A stretch of 64,000 bases of DNA, taken from NCBI GenBank assembly GCA_016748015.1, contig JAAOMT010000372.1, positions 675,400 to 739,399 of the forward strand. Direction: 5' to 3'. Source of the stretch: Geosiphon pyriformis (lineage: Eukaryota > Glomeromycota > Glomeromycetes > Archaeosporales > Geosiphonaceae). The translations under genes were made by a program, and so were the position numbers. Within the stretch, counting starts at the first letter, position 1. Each line of letters opens with the position of its first letter. Positions 22,056 to 33,196 of the stretch are shown here, in pieces. The notes under the pieces are model-generated. The model saw only the letters and a program-made list of their open reading frames with translations. It did no database searches and was not told the DNA's origin.

Positions 22056-23005
22056 CATGAAATTATCTTTATAATTCTTATCATTAATTAGCATATATTA
22101 TCATTTCAAATTATCACTTATTACATTAGCAAAATGTCTGAAATTATCATTTAATTAATAACCCAAATTGTACATAACACAAATGTAACTTAATTGTGAT
22201 GATCAATCATATAATACCCCAAAATATGTAACATTTAAAAGTTCACCAAAATTTGTAGAAATTCACCAAAATAATTGATAGTTCACCAAAATATCTAATA
22301 GTTCACAGAAATAACTTGTAGTTCACCGAAATGTATCTTTAGTTCAGTGAAATTATAGAAAAGAGCAAAGTTTAAGTTCATAGAATAGTGTTATGACAAG
22401 TTGTATAAAAGAAGAGCTTTTCTTTTTGAGAAAATGTATCTTACTTTAGATTTATCAATTAGAATCATCTCTTACACACAAAAACAAAATAAATATCAAA
22501 TAATTCGAAAAATCAAAATCCTTAGTTATTTCCCTTTTGAAATTAACCAATTCCTACTAAATAGTTTGAAATTGATTAGCTACCAATTTCAGTAAACTGT
22601 TAAAACACTTCCAGGTCTGGATCCAAAATGACTTTAACAAATCAATTCCTCATTTTTTTTTTTTTTTCTTTTTTTTTTTTTTTTTCTTATCATAATTATT
22701 AGGGTAGCCTACAGACAAAAATTCCTGTAAAAAAGTTGACTTTTACAGCAAAGTAACTACACATTTTTGTGAGCTTCCAAACGAGCAATTCCTGGGAAAG
22801 AGTTGACATTTACTACAATGTAACTACATAAAGTAACTGGCATAGAATTGGCCATTCCACTTATAAGCCTAGCAGTTCAAATTATAAAAGATAATTTGAA
22901 GATAAATTCAGTTATCGGAGATTCAAACACTTTCCATAGTCATGAATTAACAGCATTACAACAAACATACAAGAGCTAAGAAGAGACCAAAAACCTCCGG
23001 TAACA
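22024..23005 (+). repeat. 3' LTR of element Z
   Basis: This 982-base partner of the 5' LTR begins TGTTACC and ends GGTAACA, a perfect 7-base inverted terminal repeat. It keeps the TATA box (22404-22411) and the AGTTCACCAAAATA-type repeats (about 22236-22360). Confidence 0.93.
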
Positions 23006-23009
23006 GTAC

Positions 23010-23720
23010 TGAACATTTAAAGTTTGGCATCCAGATGGTAGTATTCACTCAGGCTTTTCTAGCTCTGTCTCTGCAGTGCTCAAGTCTTATTTTATAAAGG
23101 CCCTATACTATTGTCTACCTACTGCTAAGAAGAAGAAAATATATAAGTCGAGTTATTCTAGCATTTTGTGCATCCACTGTGGTCTTACCGATGATTTCAA
23201 TCATGCGTTTTTATGTAAAAAAGATTCTGATGCCAAGAAGAAATTGATTTCTAATATGGTTAGTAATTGGGCTGATGTACTGGGTGCTGGCTACGCTGGG
23301 TGCTCTGTGATTCAATCCCTGTGATTGGCTGAATTGTCCAACTGCTTGTATATGGCTTTGGCCAAGGGTTTTGTAATAGAAGATTGGGTGAATAAAACCA
23401 TGAGTGTGTTGAGTTCTGGATTCAATGGAGATTTGTTGATTATCAATATGGTTCATGACTTTGTTAAAGGCCACAGATCTGCTATCTGGGTGCTGAATAC
23501 TAGACTGAAGGCGTATTATGAAAAGCATGGCCTTTTGCCAAGGGATGGGTCTTCAACACCTGCCATTTCTGGATTGGCTTCTCAGTGGTCTCATAGAAAG
23601 ATTTGCAATTTTGGTGTCAAATTGGGTATTCATATGTGTTTTGGCTTATATTCTGGGTTGGTGAATATGCATTTTGGTTTTCTACATAACTTTTCTGTTG
23701 TGGGTAATTTAGGTGTGTAG
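23010..23720 (+). pseudogene. LINE A ORF2, third part: C-terminal zinc finger and tail
   Basis: ORF2 resumes after element Z with KVWHPDGS and a long C-terminal region. At about 23170-23215 it has CIHCGLTDDFNHAFLC (CX2CX7HX3C), the zinc finger that follows RNase H in this LINE family; LINE D has CLYCGNVEVLDHVFSC at the same place. One TGA at 23322 interrupts the frame. The ORF ends TAG at 23718-23720. Confidence 0.82.
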
Positions 23721-23851
23721 TGTTGCTTTAATTGGTCTGAGTGGCTGGTTATGTGTAAAAAGAGCATAAGCCATGCTTAATTTAGGGTTCTGTTTGATCT
23801 TATGTATTTAGATAGTGGTTGGGCTGTACTTATTAATTAATAAAAAAAAAA
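23721..23851 (+). other. LINE A 3' UTR and poly(A) tail
   Basis: A conserved tail containing TGGCTGGTTATGTG and GTGGTTGGGCTGTACTTATTAA is followed by a run of A. Related tails end LINE D, both ORF1-only copies and the relics, so this is the family's recognition end for reverse transcription. Confidence 0.75.
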
Positions 23852-24258
23852 AAATTGAAAATAATAAATTTAATTGATTAAATCTTTAAATATATTAATA
23901 CATTATATTTTTTGCTGTGATTCAATAATAATCCATTAATATATAACATCAAAGGATGTGAATCATGTTCTTTCTACACATAACCAGCACTATCTGTAGT
24001 AATTTTTTTAAATTTATAAAACACATATGTTTCATCCATATATTACTTGTAAAACAATTTAAATTGAGTGTTTGCAAATTTTAATGTTTTATTTAATGTT
24101 ATATCTGTACTAATTTTCTTAATAGTTTTACTTTGGATGTTTATAAAGTTATTAATTAATTAAAAGTATTATTATAAATATACAATATTTAATTTAGTGT
24201 TTATTAAAGAATTTCTTTTAAATATTTTTTATTTTATTAACAAATATTATTTATGTTA

Positions 24259-24311
<53 letters not shown>

Positions 24312-24539
24312 ACTTGAAATTTGTTTAATTATAACAAAACTGTTTTTTACTCTTGTATTAAGCATTATTAATTTAATAAATTTTTTAAAATATTTAATTT
24401 AACTAAAACCAAATCTTAAATTTGGTTTAAAAAAAATTATATTTAAATTAAATTTGTTTACAATAAAATAAAACACAACAGATTAAACAAAAATTTAAAC
24501 ATAAAAACTAAAACAAAAAATTGTTTTTTTTTGTTTTTA
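23852..24539. other. AT-rich spacer with an ATT microsatellite
   Basis: Very AT-rich sequence without a readable gene. A clean (ATT)n microsatellite of about 17 units lies at 24258-24310. Confidence 0.6.
24258..24310. repeat. (ATT)n microsatellite
   Basis: An uninterrupted trinucleotide repeat of about 17 ATT units. Confidence 0.95.
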
Positions 24540-24970
24540 ATATTTAATAAATAAAGTTTAAACATTATCTAGTAAAATACATCAAGCTAAATAATTTAAA
24601 CTAGATGTAAATTATACTTTTTCTATATATAACCAATTACTTAGGCTAATCAAAACAACATTATGTGTCTATATACACAAAAACCAAATTACTTTTACTT
24701 GAAAAAAGACAAAGTTTATGTATATTAAAGTTAATACTAAAAGTTTTAACAATTCCAAACAACTTAGCTGTATTATCAGAAAGCATTAATATATAATCAC
24801 TAATAAAAAAAAGCACTAAGCTATTCTGAAAAATCAAATTATTTTTTTTTATAAAAAAACAATATTTAAAATAAACCAATCAAATATTTTCTTTGTATAT
24901 TATATCAAAACCATAAACAAAATCCACAATTTTGCTTATAATTAACTTAGTATTTTTAAAAACAAATAAA
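24540..24970 (-). mobile_element. LINE relic (3' end), heavily decayed
   Basis: The minus strand reads ENIWLVYFKYCFFIKKNN and VFVYIDT, parallel to NEIWLVRAKHCTYIEKNG and VSVYIAA at the end of LINE D. The lower end aligns with the LINE 3' tail (AACCAATTACTTAGGCTAATC against AACCAGCCACTTGGGCCGATC in LINE D). The differences are nearly all C-to-T/G-to-A. Confidence 0.7.
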
Positions 24971-25145
24971 ATTTTTAGGTACCAATTTTTAAACACAAAA
25001 CTTTTATCTAAAACTATATATATTATATTATTAAAAGTACATAAAAACAACAATTAAGAAACACAAAATATTAATATGTATAAGTTTGTCAAAATTTTTT
25101 ATACAATAATATGTAATTTTAACAATTTTTAATAAATATTTATGT

Positions 25146-26038
25146 TGTTATTCATAGAAAAAAACATACAAGAAAATAGTAGAAAAAACAGATAGACCAA
25201 TAAAAAATAGTAGTTAATATGTAAGTATATTATTTAGTAATATAGAGCATTATCAGAAAATCATGGCACATTACTCAGCAATGTTAGAAAATTAGAACAC
25301 ATTGTTCAGCAATGTGAGCATTGCTCAAGAAATTATAGCACATCACTTAAAAATGTAAATGATTTCATAATATTCAAATTATGTATATATAGCAAGAGCA
25401 TTAAAAGTAGAAAAAACAGAATCTCCAGCTAAAATTAATACCAAGATCTCAGTTAAAAACATCTTAATTAGAATCATCCATATTAATAAATAATTATTTA
25501 CTATCTAAATTACTTTCTCTATTATCAACACTTTATGTTAATAGTATTTACTACTTGATCACACTAGAACAATAGTTTTTGATTATGATTATTGACAGGA
25601 TATTAATTTTTTTTGCCTTGGCTTATTTTTTTATCTCTTTATTTCTTTTATTTTTTCTTTATTTTACTTTTTTGTTATGTTATTAACTGATTAAAAAAAT
25701 TAAGCACTAAGTTATTGATGTCAAAAATAGTCTGGTAAAAGACCTATAAAACAAGGGTAAAAAACTTGAAAATTGAGAATAGCTTACCAAAAGGGCACAA
25801 CTGCCAAAATAAACCAGTCACTATGTTGAAAAAAAAATTTGATAGAATTGCAATTCCAGAAGACTATTAAAACAACTATTGAATCTCTGTCTATTATACA
25901 AAAAACTTAACCAAAATCTTCAAATATCAACACTTTTAGAGACCAAAATCTTTAAATATTAACAGTTATATCAGCTATTAAAGCACCAAGTTATGAGTTT
26001 GTTATTTAATTTAAGACTTCAAATAATTACTTGTAACA
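25146..26038 (+). mobile_element. Solo LTR of the element X family
   Basis: An 893-base segment starts TGTTATTC and ends TTGTAACA. It is similar over its length to the two LTRs of element X (35029-35827 and 39292-40078). It is flanked by a perfect 4-base duplication ATGT (25142-25145 and 26039-26042). There is no internal region, so it is a solo LTR left by recombination. Confidence 0.82.
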
Positions 26039-26161
26039 ATGTCCATATTACAAAAAAATAAGTAATTAAAAAGCTTAATCTTATTACAATAAAAACACAA
26101 TACATTATAATAAAGCTTATTATATAAATATTTACAAATAACTACAAATAACTAGTAATAT

Positions 26162-26776
26162 TGTTATAAATTGAAATAACAAATTAACAAATAGCAAAAA
26201 AAAACAAGATTGTAAAATGATAAAATTAATTAAAGAAAATTTGACTTTAAGAAACAAATTAAATAAGTATAAATTCAATATATAGAATTAATCTTATAAA
26301 ATATCTTAGTTACTAATTTTTTCAAAAAATAACTAAAAAATTTGAAAGTAAAAAAATAATTTATACTGTCAACAAATAATAACATATTAATATAATTTTA
26401 TGTTTTATAATAGTACTTTTAAAATTTAATATTAGATATTAAATGTATTTTTTAATTATATTTTATTTAATTCTCTTTAAATATTACAATTATATATAAC
26501 AAAAAAGGAAAATAAGCAATAAAAAAAAATTGAATTAATAGATATTGTTTATTTTTTTGATTTTTTATATATGTTTTTACATATTTTTCTATAACTAAAA
26601 AACTTATTGCTTATATAGTTATTAAAAATAATCAATAATTAAGTTAATAATCAAGTTAATAATTAAGTCATTGATTAGGTCAATAATTATTATCTAAAAA
26701 TAAGATGACTAATTATATGATATTAATAACTAATATATATAATAATTAATAAAAACTATAGTTTTTAATTATAATA
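26162..26776 (-). repeat. 3' LTR of element Y
   Basis: Aligned with 43349-44085 along most of its length, sharing for example the stretch AACAAATAGCAAAAAAAAAC and a block of TAATTAAGTCAATAATTA-like units. It is shorter than its partner and strongly AT-biased. Confidence 0.65.
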
Positions 26777-27521
26777 TTATTCTTTTTAAAAAAATTAAGC
26801 TCTAGTGAAATCAAATTATTTATAAAATATTCTAACTAAAAAGTTTTGTTTAACTCAAAACTAACTAGTTTTTTGAAGTTTTTTGTGAATAAAATATATA
26901 GTATCTAAAGTAAAATAAGTTTTATATTTAAAAAACCAAATCTTTATATAAAAGTTTTAACTTTTTTGGCAATAGTCAAAACTTTAAAAATATTTAGCTA
27001 TATAATATCTAAAATTTTTACTTGTATCTTAAAAGTTGTTTTCTTTATGAGCTTTATGTCTTTTATAATTTTACTAAGTCAATTATAGAGCTTTAATTGT
27101 TTTCTATATAACTGATTTTTGTTTATAGACAAGATTTTTTCAATCATTTTTTTAAGTGTATTAAAAGGTAATAATATAATTGTGATTATGCTTTTAAGCA
27201 TATATTTATCTATTTTATTACCAATTTTTTTTTCTTCTAATAGTAGTTTTTTTGGTTTAATAACAATATATATTCTACTATTATTAGTTATAGTAGTTTG
27301 TTTTTTAATAATTAGGATAATCTTTAGATAATTTTTAGTTTAATACTTATAAAAAGTATAGAAAGCATTTTAAATATTTTAATTCAAGAAATAATTATTT
27401 ATATTAATTAAAAATATCTCTGTTTTAAAAATAGTGCATTTATTTATATTTAATTTTTATTAATTGTTTGGACTGATATTATTATAACAAGTAACCAATT
27501 AGATTGTTTGTAATATTTTTT
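26777..27521 (-). other. Presumed element Y remnant between its 3' LTR and LINE D
   Basis: AT-rich sequence without a readable gene; by position it should be the 3' end of element Y. A short open frame at 27119-27331 (+) is hydrophobic low complexity and is not taken as a gene. Confidence 0.4.
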
Positions 27522-27530
27522 AAATTCTAT

Positions 27531-30500
27531 TTTTTTTTTTAAATTTACGAGTGAGATCCAAATACTGCCTAGTGCTATACATCAAAGAAATGATCTATAC
27601 TAGGTATGAATTGTGCATTTCTACCATAACCAGCCACTTGGGCCGATCAGAACAACACTATGCAGCTATGTAGACAGAAACCGAATTGCCTAGACCTGAA
27701 AAAAACAAATAAGACTTGCGAAAGCCAAAATGTACACCAAAGGCCTCAGTAATGCCAAGCAATTTAACAACACCAGCAAACAGCCTTGAAGCCAAACCAG
27801 AAACTGAAACAAAAGCCAAACCATCAAGAGAAATCAAACCGTTCTTCTCTATATAAGTGCAATGTTTAGCACGAACCAACCAAATTTCATTCCTAAAGAT
27901 GAGACAAAGAAAGTGCACAAATTTGACAACCTCCGAGCCAGTGGCCTTGGAATCCTAAAAAACAGAAACAGTTTTGCAAAACCAACCATCAAAAACAAAG
28001 TCTTTGTACAGAGCCATGAACAAAGTAGAATTAGAAACACATGATATCAATAGCTGTAACACATCAGATACCAAATAAGAAAGGCCAGAAATTGTCTTCC
28101 AAGAATCCACATGGAAGTTCAGCAATTGACGTCAAGCAAACTCATCAACTTCACATGAAAACACATGGTCCAACACCTCCACATTACCGCAATACAAGCA
28201 CAATACACTAGAGTAAAGTCTATTATAAAGACACTTCTAGATGGCAACTGGCAACTGATGATGTAACACTTTCAAAAAGTAAAAACGAGCATTAGCTGAG
28301 GGCTTGCTAGTAAAACTGGTAGCCATGTGCAAATCAGGGTGCCATACCAGCGAAGAACAGAGCCAATCAATCTCAGAAATCAGATCATGAGCTAGAAACT
28401 TAGAACCAGACTCCACCTCCCAGTGTGCTTGACAAACAGAGTGAAAAACATCACAGACAAAATGTCTGGAGTTACCAGAAATAGTATCACCATTAGTGAC
28501 CAAAAAATGTTCACTCAAACAGTAAGAAAAAAACCAATTAGAAAGAGAAGTAGAACATGCAATTTTGTTAGCTTGCTCATTACTTAAGACACCCAAGTGG
28601 CCTTTCATCTTATGCCAACCAACTCTCAAGTTTTTACCATAAATAAGATTAGCAACATGATAATGCTCCACCCAACACTGATTACGGAAATCAGGACACA
28701 CTAGATCCAATTCTGACTTACAAGCATCCAAAACACACTGACCGTCTGAGAATAATTGCACAGAACTAGATGGGAGAATACACTTCAAGGCCAACACAAT
28801 AGCTTGCAACTTCACCAAAGTGGAAGACTTCAAGCCTGGCATCCCGACACTTACACCCAAGTCAATGTTCTCAAAAAAAACAGCAGCACCAGCTCTACAG
28901 TCAACCATACCAAGATTACTCAAGGATCCATTAATGTAAATAGACAGATCACCAAAACCAACCCGGGAAAGACAATCACAAACAGACACAAAAGTACCAG
29001 ACTTCAAAATACTCAAGAAACCAGCATCATTTACAACTAATAAATGAACAAAGAAGAGGGCAGTGCCATTCAGAAATTCAACAAAAAGCTTAAACCATTC
29101 AGGAACAGGGCCATGTGGGTCCAATTTCTTCCAATGCTTGAAAGTATACCAATTAAAAACATTGCTGTGGCAATCACGAAGTTGATTCACAAAAGCAACA
29201 CCATACCACCAGAGAGAAGAGAAAAACTTGAAGAAGGTTGAATTACTCAGAACAGCAGACATAAGCACCCCACTGCGAAAACAAAAAGAATCAGCCAAAG
29301 AGCCACTCAAAGACAGACTGCAATCAGCCAGAATATGAACCAAGTCTGCTAGAAAGTTATTAGAAGCACTGACATGAATACAAACAGGAAAGTTCAAGAG
29401 ATAGACAGGATACCAATACCAAACTTGTAAGTCATGAGATCTATAAGCAAACAAATAACCCAAAATCTCACCAGAGTTCACAAAATTTATGAGAGAGACA
29501 ACTTTATCCTCTGACTGAATTTGGACAAATGACTTTAAACCATAAAAAGAAGGGTAGTGAATTGTGTCACAAGGAAAATCGGACAGAAGACCAGACTTAA
29601 GCTTCAAGCCCTTATGAATAAGAGCATCACACTTGTGGCATACACCAACAGGAACAAAACTGAACTGCATTCTGTAGCTGACTATAGAATGGAGAACTGC
29701 TAACACCAAGTACAAGAATTGCTTATCCAAGACAGTCTTCTTCAGAACCAGATTGGTAAAAAAATAGACGTCCATATGTGCCTTGGCCACACTAGGCCTC
29801 AAAAAACTCTCAGTCAATAAAAAAATACCCAGATATCAATGAGGTTCACCCTTTTTCACAATAGAAATAGGCAAACTATTAATAGAAAGAGATGGATTGC
29901 TGACCCTGCTGTTGATGGAAATAGCCACTGTTTTATCATTATTGATTGAAATGTCATTGACTCAAAAAAACTCACTAGTAATATTGAGAATATGCTGAGT
30001 GGCAGTCTGACTGCTATCAACCCAAATTGTGTCATCAACAAAAGCTCCAGCAGCAAAAAAGGAAGAAAGCCCAGTCCGAGACTCAGCACAACCATTCCTG
30101 AAAATAAAATGAGAGTTCAATCTTTACCCACATATACTCTCTTGATGCTTAACTTCACATAACAGAGGGTCATAAAATATACGCCACAGCAGAAAAAAAA
30201 AGACCTTTCCCTGGTTCAAGCCATCATGTACACGATAACTATTACTTAGTCCAAAATTAATCATAACCCGATTGGTATGATCCCTATAGATATCTCTGAA
30301 GAACTGAATGAATTTGCCACACATTTTTATTCTGACCAAACTTTTCCTGAAATGTTCTCAGCCAACTGAATCATAAGCCTTCCACATGTCTTGCAGAATT
30401 AGCCAGAACTCCTGATCTTTTTCTAGTATATCTTCAATAACTAAGCCAATAGCAAAAATAGGCGATTGTGTCATCGTGCCTTTTAAAACTGAAAAATTAT

Positions 30501-30807
30501 CCCCATGCAGAACATCATGAGCACTGCATGCCAAAGAGATTCTGTCAGAAAGGATTTTGAAAAAAATCTTGCAGGCTGTCTCAATCAGGGCAATAGATTG
30601 GGTATTCATAAGAATATCTTCCCACTCGTACAGTTTAGGAATCATCAAGACCCAGGCTTTCTTCCAAGCACTGGGCACTGACTTATGGGTCAAGCAAGTA
30701 TTCAAGAGCTCCAAGAGTAGGCCCAAAACCACCTTGTCACAATACTTCCAAAGCTCATTTGGAATGCCAGAAAGATCTGCAGTCTTACCATTGGGGAGAT
30801 CAGAATA
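27531..30807 (-). mobile_element. LINE D: 5'-truncated copy carrying ORF2 from RT onward
   Basis: A minus-strand LINE copy related to LINE A. It has a 9-base target-site duplication AAATTCTAT at 27522-27530 and 30808-30816, and a poly(A) tail (seen as T at 27531-27540). It starts inside the reverse transcriptase region (DLSGIPNELWKYCDK) and lacks ORF1 and the endonuclease, the classic outcome of incomplete target-primed reverse transcription. It is inserted in element Y. Confidence 0.9.
27658..30804 (-). pseudogene. LINE D ORF2 fragment: RT, RNase H, zinc finger
   Basis: Going down the minus strand: RT with LQDMWKAYDSVGW (motif A) and AFVDDTIWVDS (motif C), then RNase H in a long open stretch of 526 codons (29817-28237): INGSLSNLG, STLVKLQAIVLAL, LFSDGQCVLDA, MKGHLGVLSNEQANKIA. 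Then come VWHPDLHM, the CX2CX7HX3C finger and the C-terminus ending VYIAA. Stops and frameshifts break the part before 29817. The RNase H shows Lys for the catalytic Glu and Asn for the last Asp, as in LINE A. Confidence 0.85.
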
Positions 30808-30816
30808 AAATTCTAT

Positions 30817-31046
30817 ATTATAAACAAAATGATTATTAAAAATTGTTTTATATTAATTTTATAAGATATAAAAACTATTGTTTAAAACTTTATTGACTAT
30901 AAAAAGCTTTTTTTATTAGCTAAAGAATTTATTATTATAAACATTGTTTTTGTTTGAATAATATTTTAAAACTAAGTTACCAATACTTAAAAAAAGTGTT
31001 TTATAAGTTTTTTTTTAAACTTTTCTTGAAACTGTTTTATTTTTTC
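30817..31046 (-). other. Remnant of element Y between two LINE insertions
   Basis: The minus strand still shows LVLKYYSNKNNVYNNKFFS and FIVNKVLNN, the post-integrase region of gypsy elements (usually GDLVLxY...KWKGPFIV). This supports that element Y continued here before the LINEs landed. Confidence 0.55.
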
Positions 31047-31054
31047 AAAAACAA

Positions 31055-33186
31055 TTTTTTTTTTATTATGTTTTAATAAAGTGTACCCAAACATTATCTA
31101 ATACTATGCACCACTAAGAAATTACAAATTAGACATGAATCATATATTTTCTACATGTAACAAACCACTCAAGTCAGTCAAGGCACTAACTAAGCTGAAA
31201 CAATAGAAGGTGGAAATAATCTCAACCCATAAATTTTTTCAATAATACCATTCAAATTTCTAGAATCAAAAATAAACTCACTAAGAAATAATCTAGTAGA
31301 TTCAACACTACTTCTAATCTCAGCATCTGACATTCGCCACAAAGCTATAACACACTCAAAAGTGTTCTCACTTAAGAGAGAAGGTTTGGTGGTCTGCATA
31401 TCATCATAATCCATGCCATCAAAGTCAACTTCAGATCTAAGACAAACAATGTCCTTAGACACACCAACCAAAAGATTGGCAAAATTGTTAGAAGCATATT
31501 TCATAGAAAAGAAATTTTTCTCAACCTGAACAGCTTTAACAGCATTATTATCAAGGAGATGAGATACCAAGGCAACCAAAAAGCCAATAGGCTTAACAAT
31601 AGACTTTACCAAAGCAGCCAAAACCGAAATTTGCTTTTCCAAAGAGTTCAATCTGGACCCAACAGCAGAATTAACAATAGCCACAAGAAGGACAGAAGCC
31701 ATCAAAAAAAGAAATTCAGACATAACAGAGGGAACAGAGACCTTAGCATCAGACAAAAAACCAACAAAACATGGTTTGAACACCTTGGAAATCTTAGGAA
31801 AGAGAGATGAAGCAACTTCACAGTCTATAGCCAAGTGACCTATTTTTTGACACCAAAAACAATGCCAACAATTAAGAGTTTTCTACCAAATACAGCACTT
31901 TCTAAGCATACCAGTTTTGGCAATAGCAAGATTCAAATCAGCTTGGGAGCTAAATGTAACTAGAGCAAAGTGGAGACAATGATTAGAATTAGGAGACCAA
32001 AAAATAAAACAAGTCTGGCCACCAACCTGAGAAATCATATTACTGATTTCAAAGACAGTACAACTAGGAGGAAGGTTGATCAACTTGGTCTTAAACCTAT
32101 CATAAGACAAAATAGTCTCATTTTGATTCACCAAGAGAAAGATTCTAACACTATCTTTGCCCACCAATACTGACCAATGATTCAAAGCAGACATGGCAGA
32201 ATTCAACTTCTCAAAATAAACTACCACATATTGCCAAATGCCAACAGGCTTCAGCACAACATGAGTAATCATACCAAAAACACTAAGAGCTGTCTTAATG
32301 TCAGCAGCAGACACATCCAAAAGCACATTATGCAGTGCAACAGCAGCAGAAAGAGAACCAGACTCAAGAACTACCAAAGACTTGGCAATTTTGAAGATGG
32401 TCAAATATACAGAGCTTCCAAGCTCAACCAAAAATACAGCTTCCAAAGACACTTGAGAAGCAAACTCCACACAAAACAGCTTTACATTGTCTTTTGATAC
32501 TGACTTTGCATCCAAGAAACCATGTACTGACTAAAAAACAGCCTTAACATAAGCCAATTTGATCTTGAAAGTAGCACCAGGCACTAGAATAGAGGCCATT
32601 CACTCAGCAAATCTTTGACAACCAGTAATAGTTTTCCAAGCACCACCAGAAGTAGCACCAGAAACTAGAGGAGGAGATGATTCAGTTTCCATTTGATCAG
32701 CCCAGTTTCCAAAAACAGGTGACCCAATAGGAGAAAATTGCTTTGCTTCTAAAACTGGCAATGATCTGCCAGAAAACACCACATTTGGCAACACAGCCAG
32801 TGGTTGATCTTGGTTCATCTTAGATAATATGCCAAATGATACTATGGAGATCTCATCTAAGATCTCATTGAGAACCACAAAGGGATTCGGTGTAACAATA
32901 GCAGAGACAAATGACTGCTTCCATTTTTCTGAACTTTTGGTCTTTTTGACCATTTTTTTCAAAAATGAGGTGCTAACAGCACCAGAAGTAGAAGCTATGG
33001 AGAGGAAGACCAGCTTGTTAACAGGTCTATTATTAAAAACTTTTGGGCTCTTAATTGGAGTGAAGGCAACACTGAGACTAATCCAAGTATGTCTCTTTGA
33101 GAAAACTTTGACTGGTAAAAAACCAGCCAAAGATAAGAAAGTTGCTTCAGTGGTCACTAAAGACAGCTTATTACAATCACTGAATA
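31055..33186 (-). mobile_element. ORF1-only LINE copy B, with target-site duplication
   Basis: A minus-strand insertion that holds only a LINE ORF1 and then the LINE 3' tail and poly(A). Endonuclease, RT and RNase H are all absent. It is flanked by the 10-base duplication AAAAACAATT (31047-31056, which overlaps the T run, and 33187-33196). The tail keeps the family pattern (ACTTGAGTGGTTTGTTACATG and AGATAATGTTTGGGTACAC). It is slightly 5'-truncated compared with the copy at 44273. Confidence 0.85.
31190..33186 (-). pseudogene. ORF1 of LINE copy B (zinc-knuckle RNA-binding protein)
   Basis: One frame of about 665 codons, broken by only three nonsense codons (near 32600, 32533 and 31883), each at a site where Trp or Gln is likely. 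Sequence: a basic, Ser-rich N-terminus (SPKVFNNRPVNKLV, KKMVKKTKSSEKW), then two RRM-like blocks (KLFCVEFASQVSLEAVF; VRIFLLVNQNETILSYDRF followed by GGQTCFIFW). A canonical knuckle CFWCQKIGHLAIDC (CX2CX4HX4C) lies near 31840. After that comes a helical C-terminus. It resembles LINE A ORF1 in order but is longer. Confidence 0.82.
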
Positions 33187-33196
33187 AAAAACAATT

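Larger units (their letters stand above)
15608..23005 (+). mobile_element. Element Z: Ty3/gypsy LTR retrotransposon with a third ORF
   Basis: This is a 7.4-kb element with paired LTRs (15608-16642 and 22024-23005), a tRNA-type primer-binding site, gag, pol in the order RT-RNase H-integrase (Ty3/gypsy order), an extra ORF, and a purine tract next to the 3' LTR. The LTR ends are TGTTACC...GGTAACA. The flanking 4-mers are GCGC (15604-15607) and GTAC (23006-23009), a duplication whose right copy lost its CpG to TpA. Removal of the element plus one 4-mer restores LINE A in frame up to VWHPDGS. The copy is defective: many stops, a frameshift in gag near 17695, no visible zinc knuckle or protease, and altered RT and integrase active sites. 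Confidence 0.93.
8603..23851 (+). mobile_element. LINE A: full-length non-LTR retrotransposon, split by two LTR insertions
   Basis: This is a two-ORF LINE with an ORF1 zinc-knuckle protein and an ORF2 carrying AP-type endonuclease, reverse transcriptase, RNase H and a C-terminal zinc finger. That layout fits the Tad/I group. The element ends in a poly(A) run at about 23838-23851. Its A-rich start (about 8603, before CTTCTTTCTCTCC) resembles the start of the copy at 44273, so the 5' end looks complete. TTGAAAA before the start and after the poly(A) run is a possible short target-site duplication. A solo LTR (14011-15094) and gypsy element Z (15608-23005) are inserted in ORF2. The copy is dead: it has many nonsense codons and at least two frameshifts (near 12125 and 12790). 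Confidence 0.88.

Noticed and set aside
27119-27331. Hydrophobic 70-codon frame
   Set aside because: Low-complexity AT-rich sequence inside an old element Y remnant; it has no relatives and no start context.
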